Below, piece after piece: positions 6,281 through 11,804 of a DNA stretch of 12,667 bases. Every line of letters begins with the position of its first letter. Within the stretch, counting starts at the first letter, position 1. Position numbers and translations under genes: made by a program. A model generated the notes under the pieces. It searched no databases, was not told the origin of the DNA, and worked only from the letters and a program-made list of their open reading frames with translations. This DNA comes from Verrucomicrobiota bacterium (GTDB taxonomy: Bacteria; Verrucomicrobiota; Verrucomicrobiia; Limisphaerales; UBA11358). The stretch spans positions 1 to 12,667 of the forward strand of contig JAMFSG010000139.1 in assembly GCA_026225155.1 (NCBI GenBank), in the 5' to 3' direction.

Positions 6281-6372
6281 GCCAGGGTGACTGCGGCAAT
6301 TGCAAAGCATACTGCCGTTGCTACCTTCCGGTCCTCGCGGGGTTCGTAAGTCCACACTCCACAGGCCCTGGC
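6281..6372 (-). ncRNA. ffs: Signal recognition particle RNA, small bacterial (4.5S) type
   Basis: On the minus strand the 92-nt stretch begins GCCAGGG and ends CCCTGGC, closing a terminal stem. Its tip carries the SRP hallmark: GAGGACCGGAAGGTAGCA, that is, a GGAA tetraloop closed by CC/GG (6331-6324) next to the asymmetric internal loop with AGCA that binds Ffh. This matches the conserved tip of E. coli 4.5S RNA (AGGUCCGGAAGGAAGCAG) closely. The RNA scaffolds Ffh for co-translational targeting of membrane proteins. Its position just upstream of dnaX-ybaB-recR repeats the Bacillus subtilis order. End positions are set by the outermost stem and may be off by several bases. No terminator is evident before dnaX. 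A TCGACA about 17 bp before a poor -10 is the only promoter hint. Confidence 0.9.
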
Positions 6373-6498
6373 GACGACAAACTGCCGGAAAATTCAGTCT
6401 TTGTCGAGCCAAAGCGCAACGGCCTTTCAGCATAAATTTTGTTCGCCAGCATTTGGCTGGAATTATTATGAAGTTGGCTTCAAGATTAAAACCAACGC

Positions 6499-8001
6499 AT
6501 GAAAACCCATTTCGGCATTTGCACTATCGTTTTGTTTTTTTCACTTTCACTTGCTTCTTTTTTGGCCGGCGCGGCAGTAGAAACTTCTGTTAAAAATTAT
6601 TTCAATGTCCGTGATTTTGGCGCGTTGGGCGACGGCACAAACCTCGACAGCCCAGCCATCAACCGGGCGATTGCCGCCGCCGCGCAATTCGGTGGTGGAA
6701 CAGTTTTATTTCCGGCGGGAACTTATTTGAGCGGTTCGATCCATCTGCAGAGCAACATCCATCTGCTCATTGACGCAGGCGCGACGATTCTCGGCGCACC
6801 GCAAAATCTCAACGCCTACGATCCGGCGGAATCGTTTGCCGGCAAAGCTTATCAAGACGCTGGCCACACATATTTTCACAACAGCCTGATCTGGGGCGAG
6901 AATCTCACGAACATTTCCATCACCGGCTCCGGCACGATCAACGGCGGCGGATTGGAACGCGATTCAAATGTCGCGCCGCCGACCACGGCGAACAAATCCA
7001 TCTGCTTGAAACTGTGCCGGAATGTCTTGTTGCGCGACGTCACTATTTTTCATGGCGGCTGGTTTGCGATTCTCGTCACTGGTTGCGACAACTTGACCGT
7101 GGACAACGTAACGATGGACACCGATCGCGACGGCATTGACATTGATTGCTGCCGCAACACGACTGTTTCCAATTGCCGCATTAATTCGCCGAATGACGAC
7201 GGCCTTTGCCCGAAAAGCACCTACGCGCTCGGCGAGCCGCGCATCACGGAAAATCTCACCATCGTCAACTGCCAGGTTTCCGGTTTTGAAGAAGGCACTT
7301 TGCTCGACGGCACGATGAAGCCGAGTAGAAATCACAATGGCCGGATCAAGTTCGGCACGGAATCGAGCGGCGGTTTTCGCAATTGCACCGTCGCGAACTG
7401 CACGTTCCGCAGTTGCCGCGGCCTCGCGCTCGAAGAAGTGGACGGCGGCATTTTGGAAAATATCACGATCAACAATCTTACAATGATGGACTTGCCGGAC
7501 TACGCGATTTACATCACGACCGGCAAACGCAATCGCACGCCGAATCTCACGACGAACAGTCGCGCGAAAAATATTTTGATCTCCAACGTCATCGCCGATG
7601 GCGTCGGCAAAATGAGCGGCATCCAGATTTCAGGTTTGCCGGAACAACCGATTGAAGGCGTGCGTTTGGAAAATATCCGGCTCATCAGCAACGGCGGCGG
7701 CACGGCGAAAGACGCCGCCATCAATCCGAAGGAGCTAGGCGAAGGCTATCCTGAACCCGGCAAAATCGGCACGCTGCCCGCCTACGGAATTTTTGCGAGG
7801 CACGTCCGCGATCTGGAACTCGCGAATATCAATACAAGTTTTCTGACGAATGATTTGCGTCCGGCGGTAATATTTTCCGATGTTCAAGGCTTGGAAATTG
7901 ATAATTTCAAACCACAAGTTGCCAAAGAAGTTCAAGCCGCTGTGTTCGCTGACAATGTGGATGGCATTTCGATTCGCAATTCACCCGCTCTCCAAAAATA
8001 A
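6499..8001 (+). CDS. Secreted GH28 family polygalacturonase-like glycoside hydrolase
   Basis: GH28 enzymes hydrolyse pectic polymers with a right-handed parallel beta-helix. The protein is 500 residues with a signal peptide (1-25, cut near LAGA/A). Residues 34-46 (YFNVRDFGALGDG) are the standard start of the helix fold. The active-site region holds MDTDRDGIDID (206-216, in place of NTDG), PNDDGL (231-236, the paired aspartates 233/234), and GRIKFGTES (281-289, the RIK motif). The canonical GHG motif is absent; its place reads FEEGTLLDGT (263-272). The stretch RITENLTIVNCQVSGFEEGT followed by RIKFGTESSGGF suggests a branch I recall from Bacteroidota and Verrucomicrobiota, so the exact substrate is open. 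The gene stands alone, divergent from the SRP RNA. The 126 bp upstream holds two small palindromes (CCAGC/GCTGG at 6446-6460, GAAG/CTTC near 6470-6481) but no clear promoter or Shine-Dalgarno. Confidence 0.92.
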   Translation: MKTHFGICTIVLFFSLSLASFLAGAAVETSVKNYFNVRDFGALGDGTNLDSPAINRAIAAAAQFGGGTVLFPAGTYLSGSIHLQSNIHLLIDAGATILGAPQNLNAYDPAESFAGKAYQDAGHTYFHNSLIWGENLTNISITGSGTINGGGLERDSNVAPPTTANKSICLKLCRNVLLRDVTIFHGGWFAILVTGCDNLTVDNVTMDTDRDGIDIDCCRNTTVSNCRINSPNDDGLCPKSTYALGEPRITENLTIVNCQVSGFEEGTLLDGTMKPSRNHNGRIKFGTESSGGFRNCTVANCTFRSCRGLALEEVDGGILENITINNLTMMDLPDYAIYITTGKRNRTPNLTTNSRAKNILISNVIADGVGKMSGIQISGLPEQPIEGVRLENIRLISNGGGTAKDAAINPKELGEGYPEPGKIGTLPAYGIFARHVRDLELANINTSFLTNDLRPAVIFSDVQGLEIDNFKPQVAKEVQAAVFADNVDGISIRNSPALQK

Positions 8002-8376
8002 TTAAGCGCCGCTTTTCATCGGCCAGTCCGCTTGTTTCAGCGCCTTGAAACCGCCGATGAGCGAATGGACGCTGCGATAACCCATTTTTTGCGCGACATC
8101 GCACGTCAGCACGGAACGATAGCCGCCGCCGCAATACATGATGAGTTCCGTTTTCGGGTCGGGAAACATTTTTTCCAGATCGCGTTCCAAAACACCTTTG
8201 CCGAGATGCACGGCTTCGACCGCGTGACCGGCGTTCCACTCCGAATCTTCGCGCACGTCCACGAGCACGACCTTGGGATTTTGCGCGAGCCACGCGCGGG
8301 TTTGATCCACGGAAATTTCGCGGACGCGCGTCTGGGCGTCGGCCACAATTTTGAGAAAACCGGGTGAATGATCCAT
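8002..8376 (-). CDS. Single-domain rhodanese-like protein
   Basis: Rhodanese domains carry a sulfur atom on an active-site cysteine. The protein is 124 residues from ATG 8376. It has the DVRE motif (40-43) with the EW..GH segment following, and an active-site loop CGGGYRS (82-88) with Cys82 intact, so it can be a sulfurtransferase. The ending LIGGFKALKQADWPMKSGA is typical of the fold. The frame is open upstream to a TTG at 8415, but ATG 8376 is preferred. It gives the N-terminus MDHSPGFLKIV, which I recall from related proteins, and promoter-like hexamers lie just before it. Its TAA stop (8004-8002) directly abuts the TAA of the convergent GH28 gene with no base between. Its cellular partner is unknown. 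Confidence 0.92.
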   Translation of the reverse strand: MDHSPGFLKIVADAQTRVREISVDQTRAWLAQNPKVVLVDVREDSEWNAGHAVEAVHLGKGVLERDLEKMFPDPKTELIMYCGGGYRSVLTCDVAQKMGYRSVHSLIGGFKALKQADWPMKSGA

Positions 8377-8383
8377 GTCATGG

Positions 8384-8411
8384 AAAATAGATTCCACCGC
8401 GCGCCGGTCAA
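8384..8411 (-). promoter_or_regulatory. Promoter-like hexamers for the rhodanese gene
   Basis: On the minus strand TTGACC (8411-8406) is followed after 16 bp by TATTTT (8389-8384), matching the sigma-70 boxes at 5/6 and 4/6. Only 7 nt separate the -10 box from the ATG, so a normal start site would give an mRNA with almost no leader. No Shine-Dalgarno is seen. Not tested statistically. Confidence 0.4.
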
Positions 8412-8415
8412 ACAA

Positions 8416-8493
8416 AAACTGGAGCGCCGGCTTCCAGCCGGCGAGTTGGCTTTGTTTTGAAATACGCCGGCTGGAAGCCGGCGCTCCCAGTTT
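8416..8493. repeat. REPIN-like double palindrome
   Basis: Two arms of 28 and 29 nt (8416-8443 and 8465-8493) are inverted copies, identical apart from a single inserted base. Each arm contains its own small palindrome, GCCGGCT-TCC-AGCCGGC or its complement. This is the layout of a REPIN: two REP-type hairpins facing each other across a 21-bp spacer. It occupies the gap between the divergent promoters proposed for the rhodanese and EamA genes. Copies read in frame as 'AGFQPA...RRLEAGAP', a string I recall as frequent in predicted proteins from such genomes. No transposase of the TnpA-REP (RAYT) kind is in the window. Confidence 0.85.
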
Positions 8494-8495
8494 GG

Positions 8496-8522
8496 TTGAA
8501 CCGCTTCACCCGTTGCCATAAT
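8496..8522 (+). promoter_or_regulatory. Promoter-like hexamers for the EamA transporter gene
   Basis: TTGAAC (8496-8501) is followed after 15 bp by CATAAT (8517-8522), matching 4/6 and 5/6 of the sigma-70 boxes. The -10 box ends 8 nt before the GTG start at 8531, again leaving almost no leader. The 15-bp spacing is short; shifting the -35 by one base gives 16. Confidence 0.4.
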
Positions 8523-8530
8523 CTCGTCGC

Positions 8531-9451
8531 GTGTCGGAAAAGAAAAATAATACGGCCATCGGCTTGAGCCTGCTGATGGTCGTCATCTTTTGGGGCGGCA
8601 ATAATGCCGGAACCAAATGGTTGCTGGGCAGTTGGCCGCCGGTTTTCACCGGCAGCATGCGGTTTGTTTTTGCGGGTTTCATTTTGCTCGGCGTGCTGCG
8701 ATTCACGAACTGGCTCGGACAATTTGAAAAACTGACGCCGGAATTGCGCAAACAATTATGGCTGCGTGGCGGCTTGAGCCTCGCGTTTTACACGATCACT
8801 TTTAATTGGGCGCTGAAACTGACTTCGGCTTCGCATGTCGCGCTTTATCTCGGCGCGTCGCCGGTTTGGGCATTGCTGGCGGAGGAACGTCCACGCCGGA
8901 CGTGGGCGAGCGTGCGACGTTATTCCGCCGCGCTACTCGCGGTCGCCGGCGTGCTGGTTTTATTTTGGCCCGCGTTGAAAACCGGCAAGCAAACAAATCT
9001 GCTCGGAGAATTATGCGCGTCAGTCGCGAGCGTTTTCTGGGCATTTTACAGCCGTCAAAGCCGCTGGTTGAGCGCGCGCGTGAACGGTCTCGAAGTCGCC
9101 GCGAATTCCATGTGGATGTCCGGTGTCATTTTGATTCCCCTCGGCCTCGTTGAAGTTTATTTTCATGGACTTCCGGTCACGCCGAAGCACATCGGCATCA
9201 TGACTTTCTGCATCATTTTCGGCGGCGTAATTCCTTATGCGTTCTGGAACAACGCGCTGCGTCATTGGCAGGCGAGCAAAGTTTTGCTTTTCAATAATCT
9301 GATTCCCGTAACGACGTGCATCTGGGTGCATTTCACGTTGGGCGAACAGATTTCACCGACATTTTATCTGGCGATGCTCTTGATCATTTTCGGCGTCGTG
9401 CTGGGGCAAATTGATCTGGCCAAAGTTTTTCGCGTGCCGGAAAATTTCTAG
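8531..9451 (+). CDS. EamA/DMT-superfamily inner-membrane transporter
   Basis: This is a drug/metabolite transporter-type permease of 306 residues with ten hydrophobic segments (roughly 10-30, 38-58, 76-95, 100-118, 130-147, 158-175, 188-209, 219-237, 250-268, 277-296). They are arranged as two EamA repeats. The first repeat starts LSLLMVVIFWGGNNAGTKWL, and the second ends NNLIPVTTCIWVHFTLGEQISPTFYLAMLLIIFGVVLG, both usual for the family. The stretch between the halves (148-156) is polar and probably cytoplasmic. Start is GTG 8531; no Shine-Dalgarno precedes it. The substrate cannot be told: family members move amino acids, purines, sugars or organic cations. It is followed by the cupin gene 85 bp on, so they may share a transcript. 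Confidence 0.93.
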   Translation: MSEKKNNTAIGLSLLMVVIFWGGNNAGTKWLLGSWPPVFTGSMRFVFAGFILLGVLRFTNWLGQFEKLTPELRKQLWLRGGLSLAFYTITFNWALKLTSASHVALYLGASPVWALLAEERPRRTWASVRRYSAALLAVAGVLVLFWPALKTGKQTNLLGELCASVASVFWAFYSRQSRWLSARVNGLEVAANSMWMSGVILIPLGLVEVYFHGLPVTPKHIGIMTFCIIFGGVIPYAFWNNALRHWQASKVLLFNNLIPVTTCIWVHFTLGEQISPTFYLAMLLIIFGVVLGQIDLAKVFRVPENF

Positions 9452-9465
9452 AGCAAAATTATTTT

Positions 9466-9530
9466 CATCGTCATGCTCATCCTCGTCCTCAAAAATTGAG
9501 GATGACGATGAGGACGAGAACGAGGATGAT
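9466..9530. repeat. Inverted 6-bp-word array before the cupin gene
   Basis: The left arm (9466-9490) is built of CATCGT/CTCATC/CTCGTC words and the right arm (9498-9530) of the complementary kind (GAGGAT, GACGAT, GAGGAC, GAGAAC, GAGGAT). Seven bases separate them. The right arm supplies the only purine-rich sequence before the cupin ATG (GAGG about 11 nt upstream), so the repeat may serve as its ribosome-binding site. Read in frame it gives a run of Glu and Asp, which explains a false N-terminal extension of the cupin frame. Confidence 0.7.
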
Positions 9531-9536
9531 AAAAAT

Positions 9537-9911
9537 ATGGACGTAAAAAATCTTAACGAAGTTCCGCCGTTCATCACCAAGGACGGTTCGGAAATCCGCG
9601 AATTGCTGGCGCACCGCAATTCCGTCATTCGCAATCAAAGTCTGGCCGAAGCGCGATTACCGGTCGGCGGCGCGACGCAGGAACATTTTCATCCGCGCGC
9701 CGAGGAGATTTATTACATCACGCATGGCATCGGAAAAATCCGCATCGAAAATGAAACGCGTGAAGTGAAAGTTGGCGACGCCATCGCCATTCCGCCCGGC
9801 CAAAAACATAAACTGTGGAACACGGGCAATGAAGTTTTACGATTGCTCTGCTGCTGCGCACCAGCTTACGAACACACGGATACGGTTATCACGGAAACTG
9901 AATCAGAATAA
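9537..9911 (+). CDS. Small single-domain cupin protein
   Basis: The protein is 124 residues and folds, by motif, as one conserved beta-barrel. Cupin motif 1 is GGATQEHFHPRAEEIYYITHGIG (44-66), with metal-ligand candidates His50, His52 and Glu56 or Glu57. Motif 2 is PPGQKHKLWNTG (86-97) with His91. A full metal site is therefore present. The family includes isomerases, dioxygenases and sugar-binding regulators, so no reaction can be named. The frame is open upstream to 9411, but that extension overlaps the transporter and reads through the acidic repeat, so ATG 9537 is chosen. A triple cysteine (CCC, 105-107) near the C-terminus is unusual. The gene ends in TAA at 9909-9911, at the edge of a hairpin shared with the convergent cobA-hemD gene. 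Confidence 0.88.
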   Translation: MDVKNLNEVPPFITKDGSEIRELLAHRNSVIRNQSLAEARLPVGGATQEHFHPRAEEIYYITHGIGKIRIENETREVKVGDAIAIPPGQKHKLWNTGNEVLRLLCCCAPAYEHTDTVITETESE

Positions 9912-9966
9912 ATAAGGAAAGTAGGAATTCGAGAAAAAATATTCCTGTTTTCCTGCCTTCCTTATT
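9911..9966. terminator. Hairpin between convergent cupin and cobA-hemD genes
   Basis: The arms 9911-9927 and 9950-9966 are complementary at 15 of 17 positions. The arms are built of GGAA/TTCC words, so this may belong to the same kind of short-word arrays as other spacers. The stem lies exactly between the two stop codons and could end transcription from both sides. It is not a textbook GC-rich stem with a T-tract, so this is a candidate only. Confidence 0.5.
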
Positions 9967-9974
9967 CGTAACTG

Positions 9975-11492
9975 TTAAGCTTTTGCTGCCTTCAAAATTG
10001 CTGCGAGCAAACCCGCCGTCGTGTGTTCCTTCGCTTCCACGGCTGGTTTCAATCCGAGCGCTGTGATGGCTTTGCTCGTTTCCGGGCCGATGGATGCGAG
10101 TTTCAGTTGCGGAAATTTTTTCGACAATTTCGGCAAATCAAAGCGCATGTGAAAATGTTCAACAGTCGAACCGCTCGTGAACGTGATCCAATCCGCGCCG
10201 TGTTCGCGAAAATTTTCCGCTGCGCCAAAAAAATCTGCCGTCTCCGCAACCGTTTTGTAGAGGCCAATGTCGTCCACGATCGCACCCATTTCTTCGAGCG
10301 CGCGCGGCAGGTCGGGATTCGCTTTTTCGGCGCGGAGCAGGGCGATCTTGGAATTCTCGATACTGCTATGCTTCGCAAATTTTTCCGCGATCTTACGGCC
10401 GATAAATTCTTCCGGCATGAGATCCACTTGCAGATGCAGTTCGCGCAATTTCGCGGCGGTCGCCGGGCCGACGGCGGCAATTTTCGCGCCGCCGATGTCG
10501 CGCAAATCCTGAAAACGCCGGAAGAAAAGATCGAAGAAAACCGTGACGCCATTCGCGCTCGTGAACACCAGCCAGTCGTAAGTATTCAACGCGAGCAAGG
10601 CGTCAATAAAATCCTGTTTGTTGTCGGGATCAACGCCCTTGACGGCGGGAATTTCCAGAACGTCCGCGCCGAGTTCGGAAAGTTTGTTCAAAAATTTTAC
10701 CGCCTGCCCGCGCGAACGCGTGACGACAATCCGTTTGCCAAACAGCGGACGTTGCTCGGCCCAATTCAATTTTTCGCGCAACTTCACCACGTCGCCGATC
10801 ACGGTGAGCGCGGGCGGAACAATTTTTTTCTCGGCGACAAGTTTCGCGATCGTTGCCAAAGTTCCTGAAACAGATTTTTGTTTCCCGAGCGTTCCCGATT
10901 GCACGACGGCGACCGGTGTGGCTGGTGACATTCCATGCGCGATGAGCGATTTCGTCCAGTCGGCCAATTTTTCCATGCCCATCAAAACAACTTTCGTGCC
11001 GGGAATTTTCGCGATCTCTTCGTAGCGTAGATTTGTTTTTGCGTCGTCGGGATTTTCGTGGCCGGTGAAAACCGTGAAGCTCGAGCAATGGTCGCGATGC
11101 GTCAGCGGAATGCCCGCGTAATTCGGCGCGGCGATGACCGATGTCACGCCGGGCACGACTTCAAAAGCAATTTTCGCCGCCGCGAGCGCCTCGGCTTCTT
11201 CGCCGCCGCGACCAAAAATATACGGGTCGCCGCCCTTGAGCCGCACGACGGTTTTTCCTTCACGCGCTTTCGCGATCAAAAGTTCGCTGATCTGTTCCTG
11301 CGAAAATTCCGTGCGCTTGCCGCGCGAAATGATTTCGGCGTCCGCGCGCGCGAATTTCAGCAGCGCCGGATTCACGAGCAGATCATAAATAATTACATCG
11401 GCGAGCCGCAGCAATTCCGCGCCGCGCAACGTCAACAAACCGGCATCGCCGGGACCGGCGCCAACCAGATAAACTGAACCTTTGGATTTCAC
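9975..11492 (-). CDS. cobA-hemD: Fused uroporphyrinogen-III C-methyltransferase / uroporphyrinogen-III synthase
   Basis: This 505-residue protein joins two steps around uroporphyrinogen III. HemD (about 251-505) closes and flips the ring to make it. CobA/SUMT (1-245) adds two methyl groups from SAM to give precorrin-2, the branch to siroheme and B12. The SUMT part shows VYLVGAGPGDAGLLTLRG (7-24), RLKGGDPYIFGRGGEE (84-99), VPGVTS (113-118), LTHRD (130-134) and a C-terminal PALTVIGDVV (227-236). The HemD part begins LFGKRIVVTRSRGQA (250-264) and keeps VFTSANGV, the block IAAVGPATAAKL and the late ITFTSGSTV segment; HemD sequences are poorly conserved but this order is right. Start is GTG 11492. 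The gene is divergent from aroE and convergent with the cupin gene. No riboswitch is visible upstream. Confidence 0.96.
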   Translation of the reverse strand: MKSKGSVYLVGAGPGDAGLLTLRGAELLRLADVIIYDLLVNPALLKFARADAEIISRGKRTEFSQEQISELLIAKAREGKTVVRLKGGDPYIFGRGGEEAEALAAAKIAFEVVPGVTSVIAAPNYAGIPLTHRDHCSSFTVFTGHENPDDAKTNLRYEEIAKIPGTKVVLMGMEKLADWTKSLIAHGMSPATPVAVVQSGTLGKQKSVSGTLATIAKLVAEKKIVPPALTVIGDVVKLREKLNWAEQRPLFGKRIVVTRSRGQAVKFLNKLSELGADVLEIPAVKGVDPDNKQDFIDALLALNTYDWLVFTSANGVTVFFDLFFRRFQDLRDIGGAKIAAVGPATAAKLRELHLQVDLMPEEFIGRKIAEKFAKHSSIENSKIALLRAEKANPDLPRALEEMGAIVDDIGLYKTVAETADFFGAAENFREHGADWITFTSGSTVEHFHMRFDLPKLSKKFPQLKLASIGPETSKAITALGLKPAVEAKEHTTAGLLAAILKAAKA

Positions 11493-11498
11493 GCGCGC

Positions 11499-11527
11499 AG
11501 TCTATGCGCGGAAACGCGGCAGGGCAA
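11499..11527 (-). promoter_or_regulatory. Promoter-like hexamers for cobA-hemD
   Basis: On the minus strand TTGCCC (11527-11522) is followed after 17 bp by TAGACT (11504-11499), each matching the sigma-70 boxes at 4/6. The -10 box ends 6 nt before the GTG at 11492. Weak on its own; it gains weight from the same arrangement at three other genes here. Confidence 0.3.
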
Positions 11528-11583
11528 TTATGAGATTTATTTTTAGCGAAACGCCGGGCAATGCTCAACGCTCCGGCGGCGTT

Positions 11584-11719
11584 GGTAGGGACATCGCGCT
11601 GCGATGTCCCCGTCGCCGAGCGTAGCGTCAGGCGACGGAAACGAAGGTGGTTGCGTGAACTGCTGGCTTATTCGTTGCGCCGCAACCCGGCGCGGACGGC
11701 GCAGCGCGCCGTCCCTACC
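11584..11719. repeat. 136-bp palindromic element with covarying terminal hairpins
   Basis: The ends are inverted copies (GGTAGGGAC at 11584-11592, GTCCCTACC at 11711-11719). Each end contains a hairpin of its own. The left is GGGACATCGC-GCT-GCGATGTCCC (11588-11610, 10-bp stem); the right is GGACGGCGC-AGC-GCGCCGTCC (11694-11714, 9-bp stem). The two hairpins differ by AT versus GG within the stem, and the opposite strand of each stem changes to match. Inside lie CCGTCGCC/GGCGACGG (11610-11617 and 11631-11638) and GGTTGCG/CGCAACC (11649-11655 and 11681-11687). It resembles a MITE or composite REP element; no target-site duplication was found. Confidence 0.8.
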
Positions 11720-11769
11720 AGTTACTGATTTGCGGCTCGCCAGATGTCTATCCGCTTGGACTTTACGCT

Positions 11770-11797
11770 TTGAACTCACGCCTTTGCCGCGTATAAA
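11770..11797 (+). promoter_or_regulatory. Promoter-like hexamers for aroE
   Basis: TTGAAC (11770-11775) is followed after 16 bp by TATAAA (11792-11797), matching 4/6 and 5/6 of sigma-70 boxes. The -10 box ends 7 nt before the GTG at 11805, the distance at which transcription normally begins. No Shine-Dalgarno is present. Confidence 0.45.
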
Positions 11798-11804
11798 TTT
11801 GCGC

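Larger units (their letters stand above)
11493..11804. other. Non-coding divergent spacer between cobA-hemD and aroE
   Basis: The 312 bp hold no credible gene. In order they contain a cobA-hemD promoter candidate (11499-11527), a short stem AACGCCG/CGGCGTT (11550-11583), a 136-bp repeat element (11584-11719), an unremarkable stretch (11720-11769), and an aroE promoter candidate (11770-11797). Open frames crossing the area are translations of the repeat. Confidence 0.7.

Noticed and set aside
8377..8415. Upstream TTG start for the rhodanese protein
   Set aside because: The extra 13 residues show no family resemblance and cover the promoter-like boxes; ATG 8376 gives a good N-terminus.
9411..9536. 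N-terminal extension of the cupin frame back to 9411, rich in Ser and Asp/Glu
   Set aside because: It overlaps the end of the EamA gene and translates the inverted 6-bp-word repeat; the cupin domain is complete from ATG 9537.
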